A stretch of 10,442 nucleotides of DNA, taken from the NCBI GenBank assembly GCA_045587205.1, contig JAZNBV010000081.1, positions 1-10,442 of the forward strand, written 5' to 3'. This document shows, piece by piece, positions 1-7,726 of the stretch (its first letter is position 1; every line of letters starts with the position of its first letter). Under the pieces are notes generated by a model. That model saw only the letters and a list, made by a program, of their open reading frames with translations. It was not told the DNA's origin and searched no databases. The DNA comes from SIG78 sp045587205 (GTDB lineage Bacteria; Verrucomicrobiota; Lentisphaeria; Victivallales; Victivallaceae). Both the position numbers and the translations under genes were made by a program.

Positions 1-447
1 CCGCCGGATTTCTCTGGATACATCAAACTCCCATTTATGAAACATCCCCGTCTGCTCCCCCAGATACTCATCGTTGAGGTAAACCGCCGCCTTATATCCG
101 GCTCCGTGAAAAATCAGCGATATATGCTGACAATCTTTCCATTCTCCGGGCAGTGTAAACTCTTTGCGAAATGCCCACTCTGCTTTTTCCGACCAGCGGG
201 ACCGGTCGGCATTGCGTCCATAGTAAGGGTCATCGATCTCATTGTTTTCCAATAGAATACTGCGGTCGCACCCAGGAACGGTGGCTTGCATCATTCCTTC
301 CGTACTTTGAGCAAATCGGATAAACCCTGACGTTCTGGCAGAATCCATAAACATGTTATAAATCGTGCGGGGGTTACGGGCTGATATTTCATTTTGAGAA
401 ATAAAGTATTGGGCAAACCAATCGTTACCATCAAGATAAAGCTGCAT
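1..447 (-). CDS. GH2 beta-mannosidase-like glycoside hydrolase, N-terminal part only
   Basis: The first 149 codons of a gene that runs off the left edge of the window. The reading frame is open throughout and starts MQLYLDGNDWFAQYF. Residues about 54-115 fit the sugar-binding jelly-roll domain of GH2 beta-mannosidases: ATVPGCDRSILL, then IDDPYYGRN, then W...AEWAFRKEFTLPG, then HGAGYKAAVYLNDEYLG. In this family the VPG, DPYYG.N and 'W.YR..F' blocks precede an Ig-like domain and the catalytic TIM barrel, which lie outside the window, so catalytic residues cannot be checked. No signal peptide is seen, so the enzyme is probably cytoplasmic and acts on imported oligosaccharides. The ATG at 445-447 is preceded by AAAGGA at good spacing. 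It lies 53 bases after the oxidoreductase gene and is probably its operon partner. Substrate could be beta-mannoside or another beta-glycoside; the N-terminal domain alone does not decide. Confidence 0.85.
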   Translation of the reverse strand, partial: MQLYLDGNDWFAQYFISQNEISARNPRTIYNMFMDSARTSGFIRFAQSTEGMMQATVPGCDRSILLENNEIDDPYYGRNADRSRWSEKAEWAFRKEFTLPGEWKDCQHISLIFHGAGYKAAVYLNDEYLGEQTGMFHKWEFDVSREIRR

Positions 448-500
448 ATAATGGTCCTTTTTTTGTCGGTGAAATGTTTTTATGACTTGGCAGGTAAAAT

Positions 501-1829
501 TCAATATCGTTTTTCTTTTTGAGCCGTAAAATCATCAAAGATTACCCGGTTTTGCTGGATCATGGCTGTATCTGCGGCAAAAACCAGCTTATGTCCGTTG
601 ATAGAATCCGCCAGAGTCGTACAGCTGATGCTCGTGGGCTTACCCTGAACATAATCTGCAAAGTCCATTGCCAGACGCAGATCTCCGCCGCCGTGATCGC
701 CGGTTGCTCCGGTGGTATCGCCGTGCTCATTGATATCGATTATTTCATCTTTATACTCGCAATGCGTGTTTTCGCTCCGGACATCGCGGGTACGCAGAAT
801 AAATTTGTTTTCGTCAAATACCCCTTCAATCTCGCCTTCGGTGCCGATGATATGGATCTTGCGCAGGGGGCGGGCAGTGTTGGTGGTCATATTGTGCGTG
901 GCTACCGTGCCGTCGGCAAAAGAGATGATAACACTCTGGCGGTCAACCTGATTATTGTCGCATTTCCAGACACAGCGGGAGTGCGGAAAATCTTTCTGCA
1001 TGATTTCTTTCAGCCGCTGCTCATGATTGTTCAATTCCGGAGAATATGCATGAGTTGGCCATACATAAGCGTTCCAGAATATGGGATGTTCCAAGTGCAT
1101 GCGCCGGACTGAGTAATCGCAAGTTTTTTCCCAAGGACAGTCAAGCATACAGTGAGTGCCGGAGTTTTCAGGAGCATTGGCTTTATTGAAAAAGTACAAC
1201 CCGCCCATACTGTCTACCGAAACAGGCTGGACCCCGCTCATCAGCCAGGTAATCAAATCAATATCGTGGCAGCATTTTGCCAGCAGGACAGAAGCTCCGC
1301 AAGTTTGAGAGTTATTCCATTTGCCGCGTACATAACAACTGGAAAAATGGTGATAACTGACATGTTCTGCTGTATGTATATGCATGATTCTGCCGATCTT
1401 GCCGGATAAAATACATTTTTTTATTTCTGCATAAAAAGGAGCATAACGTAATACATGACAAATCATTACTTTGCGTTGAGTCCGGCGTGCGACATTGTCA
1501 AGAGCTTCCAACGCCCGCATATTGGTTGCAAACGGTTTTTCAAGCAATACGTCATAACCGGCCTCCAGCAACGGGATAGTGGTTGCGATATGATCAGCAT
1601 CCATAGTGCCGTTGATTACCGCATCGGCCAGTTTGCCGTGTTTTGCCAGTTCTTCGGCACTCTCAAAACACATATCTTCAGCAAAACCGAAATATTCACG
1701 GCAATATCTGCGGCGGTCTGGAAGCGGATCGGCAACCCCAACGATTTTCAATTTATCAGGATAAATTTTTGCAAGCTCGGCATAACCTAAAGCACGGTGT
1801 CCTGCCCCTACAATGATTGCTGTTATCAT
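501..1829 (-). CDS. Gfo/Idh/MocA family NAD(P)-dependent oxidoreductase
   Basis: A 442-residue protein with the two-domain Gfo/Idh/MocA layout. Residues 1-120 form a Rossmann fold with the dinucleotide loop VGAGHRA at 7-13, an acidic residue after the second strand (GVADP, 31-35), and the family motif LLEKPFA at 95-101, whose Lys98 is the usual catalytic lysine. LAKCCHDIDLITWL at 183-196 matches the active-site Asp/His segment. The C-terminal half is the beta-sheet substrate domain, with FADGTVATHN and IIGTEGEIEG near 304-336. Known members oxidise or reduce sugars and inositols, and some cleave glycosides through a keto intermediate. A Cys-rich insert (Cys227, 231, 237) is notable. There is no signal peptide, so it should be cytoplasmic. 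A weak AGG-type site precedes the ATG at 1829. It lies 34 bases after the DUF4434 gene. The sugar substrate cannot be told from sequence. Confidence 0.9.
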   Translation of the reverse strand: MITAIIVGAGHRALGYAELAKIYPDKLKIVGVADPLPDRRRYCREYFGFAEDMCFESAEELAKHGKLADAVINGTMDADHIATTIPLLEAGYDVLLEKPFATNMRALEALDNVARRTQRKVMICHVLRYAPFYAEIKKCILSGKIGRIMHIHTAEHVSYHHFSSCYVRGKWNNSQTCGASVLLAKCCHDIDLITWLMSGVQPVSVDSMGGLYFFNKANAPENSGTHCMLDCPWEKTCDYSVRRMHLEHPIFWNAYVWPTHAYSPELNNHEQRLKEIMQKDFPHSRCVWKCDNNQVDRQSVIISFADGTVATHNMTTNTARPLRKIHIIGTEGEIEGVFDENKFILRTRDVRSENTHCEYKDEIIDINEHGDTTGATGDHGGGDLRLAMDFADYVQGKPTSISCTTLADSINGHKLVFAADTAMIQQNRVIFDDFTAQKEKRY

Positions 1830-1863
1830 ACAATACCTATTTCTATTAAATTTTTACTGTTTA

Positions 1864-2799
1864 TCACAGTGTTTCAATATATTCTTTATAACGATCGAAT
1901 AATCCGTGAGCTGACGGATACATGGAGTGCGGACTCATAAAGTGCGAAAACTCAAACGTGATTGCCTTGGAAACTCCAGCCCGTCGGGCAGCTTCCAGCT
2001 TAAGCTGCATTTTTTCCCATTTGATCGGCAGAAATCTGATCGGCATATCCCGGTCAAAACTTTCACAGTTTGTCCAGACATCGACACCGAATTTTCTGGC
2101 CAGTTCCGTATTCATGGCCATATACTCGTCAAGCTCATGAAAATCACAATGCCCATCCTGAAAAGCTACGATATCAACGTATTTAGATAACTCCCCGAAT
2201 ATCATCTGCCAAGTCTTGTAGTGCTCTTCCATAGTTTTTGCCTTGCCGTCAGGCATTGCTTTAACTCCGGAGATGTAAGGCGACATCATTGTCGGCATAC
2301 CATTGGTCACATTTTTTATATACTTACTGATTACAGTATTGAATTTCAGCATTTCATCCAACACTTGCGGACCGCCGTTCATACTCATTTCGCGGCTGAG
2401 ATACCAGCCTTTGAAACTTTTGTGGTGAGCGTAGAGTTCATAAACTTCATCAATAACTGCTTTGGTCGGATCAATATCTCTGAGTAATGCCCCTTCATAC
2501 CACGGATAAAACATACATCCGCCATCGTAAAGACCAAAATAAAAATCCATATCGTATTTATCTGCCAGATTCAAATACATCTCAAGCAAGTCGATGGGCG
2601 GACGGAATCCGCCGCAATGTTCGATCAGATACTTCGAAGGATAGGTCATGAAACGCTTGCAGAAGCAGCGGATTTGGATTACGGTGTCGATCCCGATCGA
2701 TTTCATCGTGGCAAAGTCACGTTCCCACTCTTTCGGTCCCCAGTTCTGATGAGGAATGTCATGACTGATTTCGTCCAAAAATGTTCCGGTAATACGCAT
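1864..2799 (-). CDS. DUF4434 family TIM-barrel protein, putative intracellular glycosidase
   Basis: A 311-residue protein whose start (ITGTFLDEISHDIPHQNW, residues 3-20) and following 'EW..DF..MK.IGIDTVI.IR' pattern fit DUF4434, a TIM-barrel family often found beside glycoside hydrolases but without a well-established activity. Candidate active-site carboxylates are Glu137 in GWYLSREM and Glu246 in VWTNCESF. FQDG at 213-216 and ITFEFSHFMSPH at 280-291 are further conserved-looking barrel-edge segments. Their catalytic role is inferred from position and not shown. The protein covers a single compact domain with no signal peptide, so it is probably cytoplasmic. The start is well set: TAAAGGAG lies about 7 bases before the ATG, the clearest ribosome site in the lower half of the operon. 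It begins 21 bases after the 1325-residue gene ends, so cotranscription is likely. Confidence 0.85.
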   Translation of the reverse strand: MRITGTFLDEISHDIPHQNWGPKEWERDFATMKSIGIDTVIQIRCFCKRFMTYPSKYLIEHCGGFRPPIDLLEMYLNLADKYDMDFYFGLYDGGCMFYPWYEGALLRDIDPTKAVIDEVYELYAHHKSFKGWYLSREMSMNGGPQVLDEMLKFNTVISKYIKNVTNGMPTMMSPYISGVKAMPDGKAKTMEEHYKTWQMIFGELSKYVDIVAFQDGHCDFHELDEYMAMNTELARKFGVDVWTNCESFDRDMPIRFLPIKWEKMQLKLEAARRAGVSKAITFEFSHFMSPHSMYPSAHGLFDRYKEYIETL

Positions 2800-2820
2800 A
2801 GAAAACTCCTTTAAAACAAT

Positions 2821-5800
2821 TCACTCTGCACTGAATTCATCAAAACGTCCCTGTCCGGGGTTGAATCGGCCTACGGTTATGGTTCCAAAATTTTTCATTT
2901 CTGTATAACCTGATTTAATCGGCCCCCACGTTGAAACTTCCGGCCTGGAACCTATGCGGTTGCGGATGATGTTGAACCTGATCTTCCGCCCCAGTTCGGG
3001 GCTGCCGTAACCCAACACCTTCCAAGGAACAGCGGTCAGAATGTACCAACCGTCTTTATTCACAGTTTGGGTGAGGATTTTCATTTTATTCGCCTCAAAA
3101 GTTTGTGAATAAAGATTGCCGGCAGCATCACAAATGACCGCAGAATGTTTTCCATCCGGCATCTGCCAATACAGTTCCACGCATTCATTGCGCCATGGCT
3201 GCGAAGATTCAGCAATCGGGGGACGCCGTTTTTCAAAGCAATGAACTGCAATGTAGCAATAATCATTATCGTAAGCTAAAAATGCCTCGGTCGATTGTTC
3301 AAGAAATTTATCTTTATTTTTTACAAAGGGCAGAAGCGACGGGATCTTCGCCCAGTTTTTCCAAACCTCCGGATTAATTTCCCAGACGGGTGCTTGAGTT
3401 AATTTCGGCAATGCCAGATCTTGAGGCATAACCTGCCGTACTACTTTGGTATTCGCGGCATCAAAACCTTCTATAAAATCTTTGGCTGAACTGTTATTTA
3501 CTTCGCGTATCTTCAACGTCAACTTTCTATTCGGCTGCGGCCAGTGAGTACCTACGCTTAAAAATACCGTTCCGTCCCAGCCTTTGGGGGCATATTCAGT
3601 CAAATCCAATGAAAAATCATGACTATTGCCTTCTTCGATAAAGCTGCCGAGGTCAATATGTTGATCCCGCACTTTATTGGCACCCCAATGCGGATAATTG
3701 CTTTTCATATTGCTGTTGTAATTGCCGACCGAAAATACAGTGCGCTTCAGATATTTGCCGTTGACTCTGTAATCAACCACAAAACCGACAAAATTCATCA
3801 CCTGATCCCGGAAGGACAAATCTCTTTCTGTGTTGATGCCCGGACAGTTGAAAAACGTGTTTTCCAAAGTAAGAGCAAGTTGTTTGGCTCCGGAAATTTC
3901 CAATCCGGCAAAAACCGGCGGCTGCATCCCATAGGCTCCACCCCGTTCACGCCGGCTGGTACCGGCTGAAACCGTCAATTCTTCCGGATCGGCACTGTAT
4001 TCATAGGGCAGCAAATTGCGCTGGAAATTGTAAGGATCGTTCCACGCGCCATGTCCGACAGCTTTGGCACTCACAGTAAGTCCTTTGTTCTTCAGTTTAA
4101 GCGGAGTAACAATATTTTTTTCCGGATGGACCTTTAAGGTCGATTCCAGTTTATACATAGATGGCTTGCCTTTTTTCAGAAAAAAGCGGCGGCTGGGCAT
4201 TTCACTGCCGGCAAACCGTATATTATAAAAACCGTTTTCATACTTTTCAGGCAAAGTATAAGGCAATTTTACTGTAGCTATGGTTCTGCCGTTAAAATCA
4301 ATGGCATAAACCGTATTCGGATTGCTCTCCGGAGCCAGAAGCGTTCTGTCTTTTACCCTGACTTTTAATGGCGCAGTTGACGTTGCGGTACTTTTTGGGA
4401 TACGTTTATAAGAGAGAGCATATTCGCCCTGCGGCACCTCGACGATCGAACACCAGATACCCCGCAAATCGGCACGACGGACCTTTGCAGGGGTGCCGTT
4501 GAGTTTGATATCAGTAAATTCATGGCGGGTATCAGCCAGAATAAGTTCCACTTTTTTGCGCGAAGATATGATCCGGTCATCTTTTATTTCCACGCCGTTG
4601 CGTTTAGTGTAAAAATAATTCAACGGCAAATCATCTATTGTATACAATCCGGCGGGGGCACTGGTTACAAGGAGTTGTACCATATCATCGCGCTGCATTC
4701 TGGGTAATGTAACAGAAAATTTATGATCAGGTTTGCCGGAATAAATCAGTTTCGGCATGGTTATGGTGCCGCCATACCACTTGTATTTACGGTAATTTTC
4801 TTTGTTTTCACGATCACTGAGGGTATAAGATGGAATATCTTCTGTACAGTATTTAGTAGGAACAAGATAAATATTTATATCCTGTGCCGCTGCAAATCCC
4901 AATGTAGTCAGATCTACAGTTACCGGGAAAGCGGTTGCATTATTACTGCGGCTGATAAAACTCAGGAGCATATCTGAGGAATTCAAACGCCGAACTGTAT
5001 AACTTTCCACTTCAGCTTTGGGATCTTTCTTCCAATCAGGAGTATAGCGCACTGCAACCGGCAAGGTTTTACCCGTTTCATAGGTCGCACGTACCGTCCC
5101 CAGAGGAGAACGGACCAATTGAATTCGGTTTGTGACCTGCGGACGGGGGATCCAGCCCAATGCCAGACAGCGGTTATGGTAATCGACGATCTGCCGTGAA
5201 TACCAGCACAGCGGTATGATGCGGCTGGTCGGACGGAAAAGGGAAAACCATTCCAGCCCCATTGCGACACCGGCAAATTCCCTCCAACGGGAACTTTTAA
5301 GCCGCAGTACCGCTTCCATATAATTAATATCAGCATAGGGCTGACCAGAGCCGTTCATAAAAAGCGGAAGCTTTTCTTTATCTCCGCGCTTGCGCATTTG
5401 TTTCCACAGATCAACAACATGATCATCGCGTAGCAGTTCCATAGTCTGCCAGTTGATTGTATTGTGCTGTTGAGCTTCGTCCATATAAATCATATCGAAG
5501 CCCAATGCCAATGCGTTATCAAATAAAACATTTGCCATAAATTTCCGGCAATCATCCCGTTGAAACATTGTTTGAAAGTTGGTTCTCAACCCGGGAAAAA
5601 GCGAATCAACTTTTCCATTGCGTTGATACTTTCTGAACCATTCAGGGTGTTCCTTGAAGATCGGCGAATAAACATCTGCCGAAACCGTAATACCATAGTG
5701 CGAAAGTTTGATACGGGGATTGAGCTTGTGAAGAAAGTCCGTGAATTCCCGCCACTCGTTTGCAGTAACAAAACCTCCGGTCATGCCATTGCAGCCATCC

Positions 5801-6798
5801 TGCCAGCGGTAATCTGCCCAGTCGCCGTTGAAGCCGCTGGTGACCATGATTACGCCTTCATCGCACATATTGGTAAGGTATTTTAAATATCCTTCATCGC
5901 TGTCGACCAGACACAGCACATCCTGAACCCACGCCGGTGGTGGTGAAATACTTTTCAGATCCCGCCGGAAGTCGGCATCTTTACCGAATACATCATAAAA
6001 GAAATTGCTTATATCTCCGGAAAAAAATGCAAAACAGTCTGTATATTTTATCTTACCGCCGTCAGGTTCGGCATCCAGCGTACCGTGGCACATACTCCAG
6101 CCGTTAGGCGTATAATAGAGCCGGTCACCCAGCTCACGATAACGTCCGATAGTTGATTGCCACCATGGATAGACCACGTTATCATTAATTTTGACACGAT
6201 AATTGGTGTAGCTGCCCAACTTCGGATTATGGTTGCTCAAGACCATACCTTTACTGCTTTGAACGTACTGATCTACGCGAACATATCCCTTCGGACGCGG
6301 AGCCGGTTCATAGGGACCGAGGTATCCGGCTCCGAAATAATAACTGTCTTTTATAAATGGTTCAGAAAAAGCAGATTCCGTGGAATTCATCAAAAAGCAT
6401 TTTTCTTTGCTTTCATTTACAAAGGTCAATTCGCGGCGCAAAGCATTATTTTCTATCCAGTAACGTTTGATTATACGGATTTTATGAAGTTTCGGATTGG
6501 TACATTCATAAACAAGAGAATTGTTTTTGCGGGTGAAGTTGACAACTTTATCGCTTTTTTCATTGCCGCTTACATCGCCGCTCTTTTTCATTATAAAGTA
6601 ATAATTATGGATGCTTTTTACCGGAATTGTATAGGTACGTTTATCCACTATATGCGTGAGCCGTCCGGTTTTATCATCAATACAATAACGGGCAAGCGAA
6701 CTGTTTAATTCTGCCGCGGCAGTAGAAAATGCGGCACAAAAAATTCCTAATCCAATACAGCCAATAATGGATTTTTTCGCACCAAAAGCCATAATCAT
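2821..6798 (-). CDS. Secreted multidomain glycoside-hydrolase-like protein with C-terminal CBM9-like domain
   Basis: A 1325-residue protein, the largest gene here. Residues 1-29 are a Sec-type signal peptide: Lys8-Lys9, a hydrophobic core, and a likely cut after STAAA. Residues about 30-285 look like a beta-sandwich of the kind that precedes a barrel in alpha-galactosidase-type enzymes. Residues about 288-555 look like a TIM barrel: PPPAWVQDV, HPEWFRKYQRNGKV (384-397), and ALGFDMIYMDEAQQHNT (431-447), where Asp440 and Glu441 are candidate catalytic residues. About 555-1110 is a series of beta-rich modules I cannot name. About 1130-1312 fits a CBM9-like/DOMON-type binding domain (EAFLAYDNDYCYIAVHC, then WRNECVELYW, then GWYILTAVPW, then FNIIRNR). 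It should act on glycan outside the cytoplasm. The barrel may belong to an uncharacterised family such as DUF6259; GH family is not assigned. The ATG at 6798 has GAGAG about 9 bases upstream and is preferred over the ATG at 6792. Confidence 0.8.
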   Translation of the reverse strand: MIMAFGAKKSIIGCIGLGIFCAAFSTAAAELNSSLARYCIDDKTGRLTHIVDKRTYTIPVKSIHNYYFIMKKSGDVSGNEKSDKVVNFTRKNNSLVYECTNPKLHKIRIIKRYWIENNALRRELTFVNESKEKCFLMNSTESAFSEPFIKDSYYFGAGYLGPYEPAPRPKGYVRVDQYVQSSKGMVLSNHNPKLGSYTNYRVKINDNVVYPWWQSTIGRYRELGDRLYYTPNGWSMCHGTLDAEPDGGKIKYTDCFAFFSGDISNFFYDVFGKDADFRRDLKSISPPPAWVQDVLCLVDSDEGYLKYLTNMCDEGVIMVTSGFNGDWADYRWQDGCNGMTGGFVTANEWREFTDFLHKLNPRIKLSHYGITVSADVYSPIFKEHPEWFRKYQRNGKVDSLFPGLRTNFQTMFQRDDCRKFMANVLFDNALALGFDMIYMDEAQQHNTINWQTMELLRDDHVVDLWKQMRKRGDKEKLPLFMNGSGQPYADINYMEAVLRLKSSRWREFAGVAMGLEWFSLFRPTSRIIPLCWYSRQIVDYHNRCLALGWIPRPQVTNRIQLVRSPLGTVRATYETGKTLPVAVRYTPDWKKDPKAEVESYTVRRLNSSDMLLSFISRSNNATAFPVTVDLTTLGFAAAQDINIYLVPTKYCTEDIPSYTLSDRENKENYRKYKWYGGTITMPKLIYSGKPDHKFSVTLPRMQRDDMVQLLVTSAPAGLYTIDDLPLNYFYTKRNGVEIKDDRIISSRKKVELILADTRHEFTDIKLNGTPAKVRRADLRGIWCSIVEVPQGEYALSYKRIPKSTATSTAPLKVRVKDRTLLAPESNPNTVYAIDFNGRTIATVKLPYTLPEKYENGFYNIRFAGSEMPSRRFFLKKGKPSMYKLESTLKVHPEKNIVTPLKLKNKGLTVSAKAVGHGAWNDPYNFQRNLLPYEYSADPEELTVSAGTSRRERGGAYGMQPPVFAGLEISGAKQLALTLENTFFNCPGINTERDLSFRDQVMNFVGFVVDYRVNGKYLKRTVFSVGNYNSNMKSNYPHWGANKVRDQHIDLGSFIEEGNSHDFSLDLTEYAPKGWDGTVFLSVGTHWPQPNRKLTLKIREVNNSSAKDFIEGFDAANTKVVRQVMPQDLALPKLTQAPVWEINPEVWKNWAKIPSLLPFVKNKDKFLEQSTEAFLAYDNDYCYIAVHCFEKRRPPIAESSQPWRNECVELYWQMPDGKHSAVICDAAGNLYSQTFEANKMKILTQTVNKDGWYILTAVPWKVLGYGSPELGRKIRFNIIRNRIGSRPEVSTWGPIKSGYTEMKNFGTITVGRFNPGQGRFDEFSAE

Positions 6799-6909
6799 GT
6801 TGTTAATCTCTCGTTGTTAATTTGATTTTTCTGTGATAAAGCTGCGGGAGGTTTGCTGAAAAAGAGGAACTTTCTATGTATTTCCGTCTGATTTTTTCAC
6901 AAACCACCA

Positions 6910-6945
6910 ATCAAAGAGCTGCAGAACACTCTGCAGCTTTTTGAT
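6910..6945 (-). terminator. Strong hairpin after the second pseudopilin gene; possible partial terminator or mRNA-stabilising stem
   Basis: A perfect 8-base inverted repeat (AGCTGCAG at 6917-6924 and CTGCAGCT at 6931-6938) with a 6-base loop, extended by A/T pairs to roughly 6910-6945 with one mismatch (A-C on the minus strand, G-U on the plus strand). It starts about 32 bases after the stop codon of the 6977-7690 gene. On the operon strand it is not followed by a proper U-run (CUCUUUGAUU), so full Rho-independent termination is doubtful. It could attenuate transcription or protect the 3' end of the pseudopilin message. Confidence 0.4.
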
Positions 6946-6976
6946 AAATCATAAATCTATGCAGAAGGCAAGTGTT

Positions 6977-7690
6977 TTATTTATTGTCAAACTTACGCCA
7001 GATAATATCGAATCCGGTAACAGCAAGTTTCCAATTGGAAGTCTTACCGATAATTTCATTTTTTTCATCCACAAACTGACGTACTGAACCATCAGCCCAG
7101 AGGATATTGAAAAAATTATCGTGATTGCCTTGCACCACCACTCCACCGGTACCTTCATTGGCGAAGAGAATATCACCGGCAAGCGGCATAACAGCCGCCC
7201 GCGAAGGCGCATCAGTGGAGGCGGGATTGCGACTGGTAAATGCCGGATAAGGTCCACTCATCTTGAATGTCACAGGCTTGACCGACCAATCAAATTTCCA
7301 CAATGCGCTGGCGTATCCCGCAAAGCTTTTTTTCAGATTGCCTGGCGCATAAAAATTGTCCTCTGCGGTCAGAGCTGGCATATTAGGACAATAAAAAGTT
7401 TCTGCATCTGTGACATATTTGCCTGTGTAAAGCAACCCCAACCCTGTCGGAGACGTATATGCTCCGATCGCATTAGTTTGTGACTGGCGGACAGGCGGAC
7501 GATAATCATTGTTATCTTTGCCATACATAGCACAGCCGACTCCAAGCTTTTTAAGATTATTCTGACAGTCAATACTTTGCGCATCATTACGCATAGCAGA
7601 CAGCAATGGCACGGGTAAACTCAGCAACACGGCCGAAACAACGATTACAATACACAACTCGGTAAGAGTAAAATTAGCACAGCGTTTCAT
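6977..7690 (-). CDS. Pseudopilin-like H-X9-DG protein, second paralog with a divergent N-terminal helix
   Basis: A 237-residue protein of the type II secretion pseudopilin-like group. The N-terminal segment NFTLTELCIVIVVSAVLL (6-23) is a prepilin-type helix with Glu at position +5 of the predicted mature protein, but the residue before the cut is Asn and not Gly, and the helix departs from the usual LIELLVVIAIIAIL. The C-terminal motif H-X9-DG is present: His190, Asp200, Gly201 in GNHDNFFNILWADGS. Beyond the helix it is about half identical by eye to the protein encoded at 7727-8440, sharing DNNDYRPP, GYASALWK, SGPYPAFT, ASTDAPS, MPLAGD and a GFD.IWRK end, and has the same length. It starts 36 bases after that gene. 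The ribosome site is odd: GAGAGGG lies almost against the ATG, and AGGAG lies 14 bases away. Expected place is the inner membrane or periplasm as a minor pilin-like subunit; ligand is unknown. Confidence 0.85.
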   Translation of the reverse strand: MKRCANFTLTELCIVIVVSAVLLSLPVPLLSAMRNDAQSIDCQNNLKKLGVGCAMYGKDNNDYRPPVRQSQTNAIGAYTSPTGLGLLYTGKYVTDAETFYCPNMPALTAEDNFYAPGNLKKSFAGYASALWKFDWSVKPVTFKMSGPYPAFTSRNPASTDAPSRAAVMPLAGDILFANEGTGGVVVQGNHDNFFNILWADGSVRQFVDEKNEIIGKTSNWKLAVTGFDIIWRKFDNK

Positions 7691-7726
7691 ACCCTCTCTT
7701 CTTGCTCCTATAGTTCGTATCAGTGA

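Noticed and set aside
519..1112. 197-codon plus-strand frame and other long plus-strand frames opposite the enzyme genes
   Set aside because: They are antisense to genes with clear family motifs and show no recognisable domain of their own.
6840..6910. Possible second promoter ahead of the 1325-residue gene (TTGTGA, 16 bp, TACATA)
   Set aside because: The -10 match is poor (3 of 6) and there is no extended -10; not strong enough to annotate.
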